Assembly (NCBI RefSeq): GCF_001570565.1
Contig: NZ_BBXE01000027.1
Span: 1 to 39,416, forward strand
Length of the DNA stretch: 39,416 bases
Direction of reading: 5' to 3'
DNA from: Herbidospora yilanensis
GTDB taxonomy: Bacteria > Actinomycetota > Actinomycetes > Streptosporangiales > Streptosporangiaceae
The stretch's first letter is position 1. Each line of letters starts with the position of its first letter. The notes below the pieces were generated by a model. The model worked only from the letters and a program-made list of their open reading frames with translations, made no database searches and was not told the DNA's origin. The position numbers and the translations under genes were made by a program. Positions 26,263 through 34,707 of the stretch are shown one piece after another.

Positions 26263-27405
26263 GTGAGGGATTCGCGTCTCCAGGACACCCTCGTCCTGCA
26301 CGTCCTGGGTGCCCGGCCCAACTTCGTCAAGGCCGCTCCCGTGGTCAACGGACTCGCCGACCTGGGCATCCGTCAGGGGATCATCCACACCGGGCAGCAC
26401 TACGACGCCCTCATGTCCGACGTGTTCTTCGCCGACCTCGGGCTGCCCGAGCCGATCGCGAATCTCGGCGTCGGCAGCGGCTCCCACGCGAAGCAGACCG
26501 CGGCCCTCCTCGTCGGTCTGGAGGAGATCGTCGAGCGGGAGAACCCGTCTCTCGTCGTCGTCTACGGCGACGTCAACTCGACCCTCGCCGCCATCCTGGT
26601 CTGCGCGAAGCTGGGCGTGCCCACCGCCCACGTCGAGGCGGGCCTGCGCTCGTTCGACCGCACGATGCCCGAAGAGGTGAACCGGATCGTCGTCGACAGC
26701 CTGTCGGACATCCTGTTCGCGACCTCGCCGGAGGCGCTGTCCTACCTGGCGAACGAGGGTGTTCCGTCGTCCAAGGTGCACCTCGTCGGCAACCCGATGA
26801 TCGACAGCCTGTTCGCCGCGCTGCCCAAGCTCGACCCGGCCCCCGTGCAGGAGCGCCTGGGCGTCACGGGCGCCTACGCGGTCGCGACCCTGCACCGCCC
26901 CGCGAACGTCGACGACCCCGCCGCCGCGAAGGAGCTCGTCGACGCCGTGCTGGGCGTCGCCGAGCAGGTGCCGGTCATCGTGCCGCTGCACCCGCGCGGC
27001 CGTACCCGCCTGGCCGAGGCCGGCCTGGTCGACGGCCCCAACCTGCGCATCGTCGACCCGCTCGGCTACGTCGACTTCCTGTCGCTCGTGCGCGGCTCGG
27101 TCCTGGTCGTGACCGACTCGGGCGGCGTGCAGGAGGAGACCACGATGCTGGAGGTGCCGTGCCTGACCGTACGGCCCAACACCGAGCGCCCGATCACGGT
27201 GACCCACGGGACCAACCGCCTGGTGACCCCTTCGGGGCTGCCCGAAGCCGCCGCCAAGGCGCTGCGGGATGGCGCGACGACGCCGTCGGGCGACCTGCCG
27301 ATGTTGTGGGACGGCAAGGCCGGCCCGCGCATCGCCCGGGTGATCGCGTCTTGGCTGCAGGGTGAGAACCTCTCCCCCGCCGCCCGGAACGTCGTCGGGG
27401 ACTAG
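26263..27405 (+). CDS. wecB: UDP-N-acetylglucosamine 2-epimerase (non-hydrolysing)
   Basis: 380 residues, the usual length. It interconverts UDP-GlcNAc and UDP-ManNAc in the cytosol. Family landmarks are LGARPNFVKAAPVV, HTGQHYD, VYGDVNSTLAA, HVEAGLRSFDRTMPEEVNR (the two catalytic acids), ATLHRPANVDD (catalytic His), VPLHPRGRTR and VTDSGGVQEETTMLEVPCLTVRPNTERP (UDP binding). The start is GTG at 26263, with AAGG shortly upstream. It is divergent from the GT4 gene and precedes the large fusion glycosyltransferase by 87 bp. With the dehydrogenase it would supply UDP-ManNAcA for the surface polymer. Confidence 0.95.
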   Translation: MRDSRLQDTLVLHVLGARPNFVKAAPVVNGLADLGIRQGIIHTGQHYDALMSDVFFADLGLPEPIANLGVGSGSHAKQTAALLVGLEEIVERENPSLVVVYGDVNSTLAAILVCAKLGVPTAHVEAGLRSFDRTMPEEVNRIVVDSLSDILFATSPEALSYLANEGVPSSKVHLVGNPMIDSLFAALPKLDPAPVQERLGVTGAYAVATLHRPANVDDPAAAKELVDAVLGVAEQVPVIVPLHPRGRTRLAEAGLVDGPNLRIVDPLGYVDFLSLVRGSVLVVTDSGGVQEETTMLEVPCLTVRPNTERPITVTHGTNRLVTPSGLPEAAAKALRDGATTPSGDLPMLWDGKAGPRIARVIASWLQGENLSPAARNVVGD

Positions 27406-27492
27406 TCGGGGACCAACTCCGACAAACACACCAAACGACCACGGCCTGCGCCGTACGATATCGACCCTTGAGACGACGAGCAGGGACGAGGC

Positions 27493-29568
27493 ATGTCTGA
27501 GACCGACGAGACCCCCGACGAGCCGAGATTCCAGCGCCTCGGCCCGGTCAACTGGCTGCCCGAGGACCGTCGCACCGTCGAGTTCTACGAGGAGACGATC
27601 CGCGAGCTGGAGACCCGGCTCGCCTACCAGGAGGCACGCGCCGAGTACGCCCTCTGGAAGGCCAAGGCCACCCAGACCGGGCGTCAGTACCGGGTGGGCG
27701 AGGCCATCACCAAGGCCGGATCCAACCCCAAGAAGATCGTCAAGCTGCCGGGCGACCTGCGCAAGGCGTGGCGGGGCAACAAGGCGCCCAAGGCGCCGCC
27801 GTCGGCCTTCGACGTCCAGGCCGAGGCCGAGAAGCGCGGCCCCACGGTCAAGATCCCGAACCTGAAGTGGCCCGAGCCCGAGGGCGTCCAGAACCGCCCC
27901 GACCTCAAGGTCGCGGTCATCCTCGACGACTTCTCCCGGCTCGCGTTCAAGTACGAGTGGGACCAGATCGAGTTCGGCCTGCACGACTGGCGCGAGATCT
28001 TCGCCGCCAAGAGACCGGATGTGCTGTTCTGCGAGTCGGCCTGGCACGGCAACCAGGGCCGCTGGCGCTACCAGATGACCGGCACCAACGCGCCCAAGCA
28101 GGAGCTGCGCGACCTGGTCGAATGGTGCCGCTCCGAGGGCATCCCGACGGTCTTCTGGAACAAGGAGGACCCGCCGAACTTCGACTTCTTCATCGACACG
28201 GCCAAGTTGTTCGACCAGGTGTACACCTGCGACGGCGACATGATCCCGAAATATCGGGAGATCCTCGGCCACGACCGGGTCGGCGTGCTCCAGTTCGCCG
28301 CGCAGCCGCGCATCCACAACCCGATCATGACCCGCTGGGGCCGCAAGTACGACGTCGTCTTCGGCGGCATGTACTTCCGCGACAAGCACCCCGAACGCCG
28401 GGAGCAGATGGAGACCGTCATCGCCCCCACGCGGGAGCTCGGCCTGCACATCTTCGCCCGCAACGCCTCCGTCGCCGACAAGTACGCCTGGCCGGAGGAG
28501 TACCGCCCGCACATCGTCGGCGAACTGCCCTATGAGCAGATGCTGGCGGCGTACAAGATGTACAAGGTCTTCCTCAACGTCAACTCGGTGATCGACTCAC
28601 CGACCATGTGCGCGCGCCGTGTGTTCGAACTCTCCGCCTGCGGGACCACCGTGTTGTCCGGTTGGTCACGCGCCATCGAGGAGACCTTCGGCCCGCTGAT
28701 CCCGATCGCGCACTCGCAGGAGGAGGCGTACAACCGGGCGCTGTACTACATCAACAGCCCCGAGCTGCGCGCCCGCCAGGGCCACCTCGCGATGCGCGAG
28801 GTCTTCGACAAGCACCTGTTCTCCCACCGCGTCGACCAGATCCTCGGCGACCTGGGCCGCCCCGTCTCCGAACGTTCCCTGAGCGTCTCGGTGGTCCTGC
28901 CGACCAACCGCGCCGGCCAGCTCGAACACGCCATCTCCCAGGTCGCCCGCCAGCGCCACCGCAACCTGGAACTGATCCTCGTCCTGCACGGCCTGTCGGA
29001 AGACGCCGACGTGGTGCGCGACAAGGCCCTGGCCGCCGGCATCCCCGCGGTGAAGGTGCTGCACGCGCCGCCCCACTTCACTTTGGGCGAGGTCCTGAAC
29101 CTCGGCATCGCGCAGGCCGAAGGCGAACTCATCTCCAAGATGGACGACGACAACCTCTACGGCCCCAACTACCTGTGGGACCTGGTGCGCGTCTTCGACT
29201 ACGCCGACTGCGAGCTGACCGGCAAGGGCGCGCACTACACGTACTTCCCCGACTCCAACACGACGGTCTTCCGGCTGCCCGGCCTGGAGAACCGCTACAC
29301 CCACCTGGTGCAGGGCGCGACCATCCTGGCCCGCGCCGACCTGCTGCGGACCTACCCCTTCGAAGCGGTCAACGCCGGAGAGGACACCCGGCTGGTGCGC
29401 AAGCTGAAAGAAGAAGGAGTGCGCATCTACTCGGCCGACCGGTTCAACTTCGTGTACATGCGCGGGTCGGACGCGTCACAACACACGTGGCAGGCGGCGG
29501 ACTACAAGCTGACCCGCAACGCGGTGTTCTCGTTCGTGGCCCACCCGGACGAGCACGTGATGATCTGA
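27493..29568 (+). CDS. Two-domain glycosyltransferase: CgeB-like GT plus GT2
   Basis: 691 residues. A charged N-terminal stretch (about 1-135) includes a likely coiled coil (VEFYEETIRELETRLAYQEAR). Residues about 138-455 resemble CgeB/GT1-2 type enzymes: VAVILDDFSRLAFKYEWDQ, FWNKEDPPNF, VFGGMYFRDKHPERREQ, VFLNVNSVIDSPTMCARRVFELSACGT and LSGWSRAIEETF. Residues about 460-691 are a GT-A GT2 domain: SVVLPTNRAGQLEHAISQVARQRHRNLELILV, the DxD-type metal site SKMDDDN near residue 550, and NAGEDTRLVRKL. One polypeptide thus carries a GT-B and a GT-A module and could add two sugars in sequence. The ATG has GGGACGAGG upstream. A strong terminator follows. Product unknown; surface glycan assembly is inferred from neighbours. 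Confidence 0.87.
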   Translation: MSETDETPDEPRFQRLGPVNWLPEDRRTVEFYEETIRELETRLAYQEARAEYALWKAKATQTGRQYRVGEAITKAGSNPKKIVKLPGDLRKAWRGNKAPKAPPSAFDVQAEAEKRGPTVKIPNLKWPEPEGVQNRPDLKVAVILDDFSRLAFKYEWDQIEFGLHDWREIFAAKRPDVLFCESAWHGNQGRWRYQMTGTNAPKQELRDLVEWCRSEGIPTVFWNKEDPPNFDFFIDTAKLFDQVYTCDGDMIPKYREILGHDRVGVLQFAAQPRIHNPIMTRWGRKYDVVFGGMYFRDKHPERREQMETVIAPTRELGLHIFARNASVADKYAWPEEYRPHIVGELPYEQMLAAYKMYKVFLNVNSVIDSPTMCARRVFELSACGTTVLSGWSRAIEETFGPLIPIAHSQEEAYNRALYYINSPELRARQGHLAMREVFDKHLFSHRVDQILGDLGRPVSERSLSVSVVLPTNRAGQLEHAISQVARQRHRNLELILVLHGLSEDADVVRDKALAAGIPAVKVLHAPPHFTLGEVLNLGIAQAEGELISKMDDDNLYGPNYLWDLVRVFDYADCELTGKGAHYTYFPDSNTTVFRLPGLENRYTHLVQGATILARADLLRTYPFEAVNAGEDTRLVRKLKEEGVRIYSADRFNFVYMRGSDASQHTWQAADYKLTRNAVFSFVAHPDEHVMI

Positions 29569-29582
29569 TTCCTGTACGCGTT

Positions 29583-29618
29583 GAACGGCGCCGCCCTCGT
29601 GACGAGGGGGCGCCGTTC
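29583..29618. terminator. Strong bidirectional-type terminator hairpin
   Basis: GAACGGCGCC (29583-29592) pairs with GGCGCCGTTC (29609-29618), with inner CCCTC/GAGGG pairs, then GTCGTTTC. It lies between the convergent fusion glycosyltransferase and acyltransferase genes. Confidence 0.8.
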
Positions 29619-29624
29619 GTCGTT

Positions 29625-30881
29625 TCAGGGGCGCGGTTGGGCGGGTGGGGGTGTGCGGTCGTCTGGCCAGACCTGGGTCGCGTCGGCGGGTGGCCGGTAT
29701 GCGTGCTGTGATGTGCCCTCGGTTGGCCAGGCCGGCGCGGCAGGCGGACGCATGCTTTCGTCCGGCCGGGTCTGGACTGCGCCGGCGGCTTGGTGGGGTT
29801 CGCCGTCGTTTGGCCAAGGGTCGGACAGGGTGTCGTGGGGACGGTCGCCGGCGGTCGGTGGGGGCGATTGGCGTCCAGGGTCGGATTTGAAGGCCCACTT
29901 CAGGTTGGGCTCGATCGCCCACCTGAAGAGCCGGCGGAACGGCGGTGTGCACAGGACGGCGGTGAGGGCGACGCCGAAGACGATCACGGCGGCCACGCCG
30001 ACGGGGTTGTCGAGCTGGTCGTGGAAGCGGTCGAGGACCTTCACGACGAAGCCGTGCAGCAGGTAGGCGTAGATGGTCAGGCCGCCGAGGGCGGTGAACC
30101 AGGTCTTCCTCGACGTGATGATCGACAGGAACGCCGCCACCAGAACCGCCCCGATGACCAGCATCAGCAACCGGATGCCCGCCCCGGTGAAGTTGTCGAC
30201 CCCGATCTTCGTGTAGGCGTGACGCCAGCGGATCCACTCCGTCGGCACGTCGTAGTGGACCAGGAACGTGATCCCGATCCCCGCGGCCAGCACGAGCGCT
30301 CCCGTGAGTCTGACCCACCTCTTCTTCAGGAGCTGGAAGTGCTGCGGAGTCAGCACCAGTCCGAGGACGTAGAACGGCAGCAGGCCCAGGGTGCGGTTCA
30401 TCGACAGTTCGTCGGGCAGCGCCGACGCGCCGCTGATGAGCGAGATGCCCACCGCGACCGCGAGCGGCCACTTGACCTGGAACCAGACCGGCGTCGAGAG
30501 CCGCCAGATGAACAGCGACAGCAGGAACCAGGTCAGGAAGTAGGGGTCGAGCAGGGTGAGCTGGAACTTGCCGTAGAGGATCCACCGCGGCAGCGAGTAG
30601 GCGATCTCGAAGATGACATAAGGCACCAGCAGCGTCGAGACGAGCTTCTGCGCCCTCAACCGGGTGAAGTTCCGCGACAGATAGCCGCTGATGGTGATGA
30701 ACAGCGGCATGTGGAACGTGTAGACGAAGAGGTAGAGCGCGTGCGCGTACGGTACGTCGCGCAGGTCCTCCACCAGGTGCCCGCACACGACCAGGACGAT
30801 CGCCCAGAACTTGGCGTTGTCGAGGAAAGGGTCGCGCCGCGAGACAACCGGGGGGCTGGAAGAAGTCACTGCCGCTGCCAC
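29625..30881 (-). CDS. Acyltransferase 3 family membrane protein with Pro-rich C-terminal tail
   Basis: 418 residues. Residues about 17-335 form the multi-helix acyltransferase domain: RDPFLDNAKFWAIVLVVCGHLVEDL (catalytic His after the first helix), FHMPLFITISGYLSR, VPYVIFEIAY and TIYAYLLHGF. This resembles the fucose O-acetyltransferase/WcaF-side of the family more than the OafA-like gene at 18.4 kb. The last 80 residues are a Pro/Asp/Arg-rich disordered tail with repeated W-P-x-D/E units (DPWPNDGEP, PAWPTEGTS, QVWPDDRTP). The GTG start has TAGCGT 6 nt upstream. It probably acylates an exported glycan of this locus; acyl group and target are unknown. Confidence 0.88.
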   Translation of the reverse strand: MAAAVTSSSPPVVSRRDPFLDNAKFWAIVLVVCGHLVEDLRDVPYAHALYLFVYTFHMPLFITISGYLSRNFTRLRAQKLVSTLLVPYVIFEIAYSLPRWILYGKFQLTLLDPYFLTWFLLSLFIWRLSTPVWFQVKWPLAVAVGISLISGASALPDELSMNRTLGLLPFYVLGLVLTPQHFQLLKKRWVRLTGALVLAAGIGITFLVHYDVPTEWIRWRHAYTKIGVDNFTGAGIRLLMLVIGAVLVAAFLSIITSRKTWFTALGGLTIYAYLLHGFVVKVLDRFHDQLDNPVGVAAVIVFGVALTAVLCTPPFRRLFRWAIEPNLKWAFKSDPGRQSPPPTAGDRPHDTLSDPWPNDGEPHQAAGAVQTRPDESMRPPAAPAWPTEGTSQHAYRPPADATQVWPDDRTPPPAQPRP

Positions 30882-30887
30882 CTGGGG

Positions 30888-30893
30888 ACGCTA
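30888..30893 (-). promoter_or_regulatory. -10-like hexamer of the second acyltransferase gene
   Basis: TAGCGT (minus strand), then CCCCAG, then the GTG at 30881: six-base spacing and no Shine-Dalgarno. Confidence 0.45.
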
Positions 30894-31089
30894 TCGGCCC
30901 GAAGGAGAACGGACCACGGAGCTGACGAAAACGCTAGGCGAACACTTGCTGGGAAGCGTTTGGGAGCGCCGGAGGGGGAGAATCGCTGTCGGTTCCGGGG
31001 TGGGCGAAACGCTGCCTGTGAGCGCCGGCATCGGGCTGCACCTCTCTTTATCGCTGAACGAGGGCTGGTCGCGTACTTCCTGGTTGCTT
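30894..31089. other. Intergenic stretch without recognised genes
   Basis: About 200 bp between the second acyltransferase and the lipoprotein gene. Short frames exist but none has support. It should hold the acyltransferase promoter. The 31-nt segment just to its right (31090-31120) is repeated near 3355. Confidence 0.35.
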
Positions 31090-31120
31090 GGGGTGCTTCA
31101 CACATCCCGCCACGCTTCGG
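31090..31120. repeat. 31-nt segment repeated at 3355-3385 (28/31 identical)
   Basis: This segment contains the last codons and stop of the lipoprotein gene (EAWRDV-stop on the minus strand). The matching segment between dedA and fba reads EACPDV-stop in the same phase. Three mismatches in 31 positions. Confidence 0.4.
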
Positions 31121-31535
31121 GGACCTCTCCATCTAGACACGCGGTGTTGCCGGCGATCCAGACGGTGCCGCGCTCGGGGAAGCCGTAGATCGACATCTCT
31201 ATGAGCCGTCCGCGCACGATCACCTCGGGGAGGTCGGGATGCCGCGCGTTGTCCACCTGGACGATGAGCCCCTCCCGCCGCCAGAGTTCACCGACTGCGA
31301 CGACCGCCGCACGCGGATCACGCGCTCGCGCGGTGAATCCAAGCTGGAACGCTTGGCCCTCCTTCCCGCCACACGGCCAAGGCCCAGGGGTACGTACCGG
31401 CTTGCCGGTAAGCGAACTGGCCTGGAGAGCCCTGGCGAGTGATGCATCGAGGACTTCGAGAGCCTCGGATATAGGGGGCCGAGGTTCCGACGCGCAGCCC
31501 GCGATGAGAAGAAGAAGAACGACGATCCGCTTCAT
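31098..31535 (-). CDS. Small lipoprotein, partner of DUF1023 hydrolase (module copy A)
   Basis: 145 residues. MKRIVVLLLLIAGC is a lipoprotein signal with lipobox IAGC (Cys14), so it should be anchored on the outer face of the membrane. The mature part has a PWPC motif, AFQLGFTARARDPRAAVVAVGELWRREG, and the C-terminal block GRLIEMSIYGFPERGTVWIAGNTACL. The same block occurs in the protein at 32.9 kb (RLIEMSIHGFPDRGTVWIGGNTICL). Two cysteines (PWPC and the ACL Cys) are conserved in both, a probable disulfide. Its ATG overlaps the hydrolase stop as ATGA (31532-31535), so the two are translationally coupled. I do not recognise the family; an immunity or chaperone role for the hydrolase is an inference. 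Confidence 0.75.
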   Translation of the reverse strand: MKRIVVLLLLIAGCASEPRPPISEALEVLDASLARALQASSLTGKPVRTPGPWPCGGKEGQAFQLGFTARARDPRAAVVAVGELWRREGLIVQVDNARHPDLPEVIVRGRLIEMSIYGFPERGTVWIAGNTACLDGEVPEAWRDV

Positions 31536-32854
31536 AGAGCGGCCCTCGCTTCCTCATACGTCTCGCTGTCGACGCCGACCACCACTTTTGCCAGGTTCAT
31601 CGCGGCTCGACGTCCGGCTTCGCTGCCGCCGAAGTAGTCGGAGTGGGCATCCATGTCGATGCCGAAGCCGGGATCGGCCTCCGAACCCGACGCCAGCCGC
31701 TCGACACCGGGCATGAAAACGGGATCTTCCCCGTGGCCCGCGATGGTGTCCGGCAGCGGTATGAAGATGCCGAGGGTCTCGTCGGCAGTCGGGACGAGCT
31801 TGATGATGTCGCCTTGGTGCCGCATCGCGAACAACTTCGTGTCGGGAGCGTTGAGGTCGCCGGCGGCCTGAACTCCCCAACCCGGGCTCGCGACAGCGAT
31901 CAGGTTGTCGGGATGGAGCCCCGCCTTCACCGCGTGACCGGTCACAGTACTCCCATAGGAGTGTCCGATCAGGGTCGTATGGACTTCGGGTCGAAGGCGA
32001 AGGTCATCGACGAAATCCTTGAGTTTGGGGGCGCTGCGGTCGGCATACAGATCAAACGCCGCCGCTCCGAGGCTCTGCGGCAGCGGAGCTCCCATCCACA
32101 CGATCGTGGCGGTATCGGCAGAGAGTCCTGCAGCGGTCAGGTGGATCGCTTTGAAGTCCTTTTCGGGGCCACCGAGGTAGTTCGCCAGGCTGTTCCCGGT
32201 ACCTGGAACCAAGATGGCCACGTGCCTCGCGGTGGCGAGGTCGCCCCTGACCTCGGCGATCTTGCCCTGACCTCTCGGGTCGAAGAGCAGAAGTTGCCGG
32301 TCAGGGTTGAGAAGTTCGGCGTATCTGGCCGCCGCCGCCTTGTCACCGACTCGAACGGCCTCGGCGTGTGCCTGACGTACAAGCTGGCGGTTGGCCGCGA
32401 AGCGGAGCTCGAACGGGACGCCCGCCCTGGCACCCACCTGCGCGGCCCGAGCCAACGCCACACCGAGCGCCTGAGCAGGAGTGAGCACGGCGAAGAACGC
32501 CGCCATGTCGCCACCGGGGCCCAGGGCGTCGAAGGCGGCGAGTTGGTCGTCGAGGCCACCCGCTGCCGCCGTCATCAGGGCGTCGTAGGCGGTGTTGTCG
32601 CCGGAAGGAGTCCAGCCGATGAGGTCGGCCTGCGCGGCGATGGCCGCTCTCCTGCGGATCTCGGCGGCCGAAGAGTGGCACCACTCGACCAGGTTGCGCA
32701 GCGGTCCTTCGTAGTGCGCCAGTTCGGGCGAGGCGGTCAGGGGAAGCCCGACGGCCACCGAAGCACCCTGCAGGCGGGTGATCTCCTCGGCCGCCGCATC
32801 GAGACGGGAGGCCAGGAGGCGCATCGATGTGGCATCCGCGAGACAGAAGGTCAC
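31532..32854 (-). CDS. DUF1023-type alpha/beta hydrolase (module copy A)
   Basis: 440 residues from the GTG at 32854, which has TACCAT 6 nt upstream. The N-terminal 170 residues are helical (SMRLLASRLDAAAEEITRLQG, then SSAAEIRRRAAIAAQADL), reminiscent of WXG100-like helical hairpins. The C-terminal domain is an alpha/beta hydrolase: VAILVPGTGNSL (oxyanion strand, about 213-224), TTLIGHSYGSTVTGHA with nucleophile Ser299, VASPGWGV, MRHQGDIIKLVP (acid candidate) and DAHSDYF with the probable catalytic His404. This is the DUF1023 pattern, usually annotated as putative esterase or lipase. No Sec signal is seen. A close paralogue lies immediately upstream. Substrate is unknown. Confidence 0.82.
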   Translation of the reverse strand: MTFCLADATSMRLLASRLDAAAEEITRLQGASVAVGLPLTASPELAHYEGPLRNLVEWCHSSAAEIRRRAAIAAQADLIGWTPSGDNTAYDALMTAAAGGLDDQLAAFDALGPGGDMAAFFAVLTPAQALGVALARAAQVGARAGVPFELRFAANRQLVRQAHAEAVRVGDKAAAARYAELLNPDRQLLLFDPRGQGKIAEVRGDLATARHVAILVPGTGNSLANYLGGPEKDFKAIHLTAAGLSADTATIVWMGAPLPQSLGAAAFDLYADRSAPKLKDFVDDLRLRPEVHTTLIGHSYGSTVTGHAVKAGLHPDNLIAVASPGWGVQAAGDLNAPDTKLFAMRHQGDIIKLVPTADETLGIFIPLPDTIAGHGEDPVFMPGVERLASGSEADPGFGIDMDAHSDYFGGSEAGRRAAMNLAKVVVGVDSETYEEARAAL

Positions 32855-32860
32855 CAGCAG

Positions 32861-32866
32861 ATGGTA
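32861..32866 (-). promoter_or_regulatory. -10-like hexamer of hydrolase copy A
   Basis: TACCAT (minus strand), then CTGCTG, then GTG. The stretch GTTCGTTTACCATCTGCTGG is identical before copy B at 34.7 kb, so the promoter was duplicated with the module. Confidence 0.5.
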
Positions 32867-32906
32867 AACGAACAATCACTCATAGTTATCACGTAGCTCA
32901 GTTCCG

Positions 32907-33374
32907 CTATAGGACACCGCGCCACGACCCCGGCACCTCGCCGCCGAGACAGATGGTGTTGCCGCCGATCCAGACCGTTCCCCGGTCGGGGAAGCCGTGG
33001 ATCGACATCTCGATGAGGCGGCCTCCGACGACGGCCCAAGGCCTGTCGGGGTCGGCCGACCTGTCCACTTCGACCCGGAATCCCGCTTTGCGCCAGAAGG
33101 CGAGGAGAGTGGTGACGGCGGCCTGCGGGTCGGCCGACTTCAGGTCGACGTCCACACTGAACGCGCTCTTCCCCTCCGTTCGGCACGGCCAGGGGTTGTT
33201 CTCCCGCTCCGGCGGAGCCGACGGCTTCACCATCTCGACGGCTCGGCCCAGAGCCTGCTCCAAGTCCGCCAGACCTTCCGCGATCAGGGGGTCACCGGGT
33301 TTCGTCATCAGGAATCCTCCGATCACGAGGATGATCACGACGATCAGTCCGACGGCAGCCGTCCAACGGGTCAT
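32907..33374 (-). CDS. Small membrane-anchored protein, partner of DUF1023 hydrolase (module copy B)
   Basis: 155 residues. One hydrophobic segment (about 5-23, TAAVGLIVVIILVIGGFLM) acts as an uncleaved anchor; unlike its paralogue at 31.1 kb it has no lipobox Cys. The rest matches that paralogue: PWPC, VDVDLKSADPQAAVTTLLAFWRKAGFRVEVD, and RLIEMSIHGFPDRGTVWIGGNTICLGGEVPGSW. The conserved cysteine pair is kept. The ATG at 33374 overlaps the stop of the upstream hydrolase copy as ATGA. The change of anchor type between paralogues suggests that being held at the membrane matters more than how. Function unknown. Confidence 0.75.
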   Translation of the reverse strand: MTRWTAAVGLIVVIILVIGGFLMTKPGDPLIAEGLADLEQALGRAVEMVKPSAPPERENNPWPCRTEGKSAFSVDVDLKSADPQAAVTTLLAFWRKAGFRVEVDRSADPDRPWAVVGGRLIEMSIHGFPDRGTVWIGGNTICLGGEVPGSWRGVL

Positions 33375-34701
33375 CGTGTGTCCTCCGCTTCGCCGAACCT
33401 GACCGGCCGTCCACCCGCCACGATCTCCGCGATGTTCATCGTGGGCAGGCGAGATCGTCCTTCGTCTCCGAAATAGCTGGAATGTGCTTCGAGGTCCCCG
33501 CCGATCGGCAGCAGGTTGTCGTCGGTGCCGGAGGACATGCGGGTCACCCCGGGCATGAAAACAGGATCACTCCCATGCCCCAGGACGGATGTCGGCGGTG
33601 CGATGCCCATCGACTTGACGACATCATCCAGAGGGGGGATGAGACTGATGACGTCGTCCGGGTGCCGCATCGCGTACAGAGAGGTGTGGGGTGCGTTGAG
33701 CTCTCCCGCCAACGTCACGCCCCATCCGGGGCTGCCCACCGCTATGAGATTGTCGACGCCGAGACCGGCCTGGACGGCGTGTCCCGTCACGGTGCTTCCG
33801 TAGGAGTGGCCGATCAGTGTCGTCCGCACGTTGCCGGCGAGCCGGAGGTCCTCGACGAATGCGCGCAGCTTCGGGGCGGCGTCCTGGGCGTAGACCCTGA
33901 GTGCGGCGGCCGGTAGAGACTGGGGCAAGTCTGATCCGATCCACATGATCGTGGCGACCTTGCCGCCGGTCACATGGTGGGCGGCGTTGTGGATGGCGCG
34001 CTGGTCTCTGGACGGGCCGCCTGCGAACGTCGCGAGACTGCTTCCCGTTCCTGGGACCATGATGACGACCGTCTCGGCGGTGGCGAGGTCGCCTCTGACC
34101 TCGGCGATCTTTCCGTGACCACGCGGGTCGAACAGCAGAAGTTGCCGGTCATCGGCCAGCAGCTTCGTGTACCTGTTCGCCGCCGCCCCGTCCCCCACCC
34201 GCACCGCCTCCGCGTGCGCAAGACGCACGAGGTGCCGGTTCGCCGCGAACCGCAACTCGAACGGCACCCCCGCCCGCGCTCCCACCTCCCCCGCCCGGGC
34301 CAACGCCACCGCGAGCGCCTGGCCAGGGTCAAGCGCGGCGAAGAACGCCGCGGCGTCGCCTTCGTCCCCCAACGCGTCGAAGGCCGCGAGTTCGTCGTCG
34401 GCTCCACCCGCCGCCGCCGACTTCAGCGCCTCGTAGGGGCTGGCGCCGGGGAAGGGCCCGTGTTCGATCAGGTCGGCCTGGGCGGCGACGGCCGCTCTCC
34501 TTCTGAGGTCGGCGGCCGACGTGTGGCACCACTCGCCAGGTCACGCAGGGGCCCCTCGTAGTGGGCGAGTTCGCGCGGGGCGGTTATGGGCAGGCCGGCG
34601 GCCACCGTACCGCCCTGCAGGCGGGTGATCTCTCCGGCCGCCTCGTCAAGGCGGGTGGCCAGCAGGCGCATCGACTCGGCATCCGCCAGGCAGAACGTCA
34701 C
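33371..34701 (-). pseudogene. DUF1023-type alpha/beta hydrolase, frameshifted (module copy B)
   Basis: Paralogue of the hydrolase at 31.5-32.9 kb. The GTG at 34701 (TACCAT 6 nt upstream) opens a frame, MTFCLADAESMRLLATRLDEAAGEI, that is lost after codon 55. The intact copy reads CTGGTCGAGTGGTGCCAC there; this copy reads CTGGCGAGTGGTGCCAC, one T short (an A missing next to 34535 on the + strand). Past that point the other frame continues without a stop to the end: VVIMVPGTGSSL, TTLIGHSYGSTVTGHA (nucleophile Ser), GSPGWGV, MRHPDDVISLIP and EAHSSYF. With the base restored it would be about 443 residues with all catalytic motifs. Recent inactivation or a sequencing error are both possible. Confidence 0.8.
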
Positions 34702-34707
34702 CAGCAG

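Noticed and set aside
26260-28512. 750-codon minus-strand open frame
   Set aside because: It is antisense to wecB and the fusion glycosyltransferase, both of which have clear motifs; its composition is typical of an antisense GC artefact.
30894-31089. Candidate small RNA or gene between the acyltransferase and the lipoprotein
   Set aside because: No paired terminator, start site or codon bias supports it.
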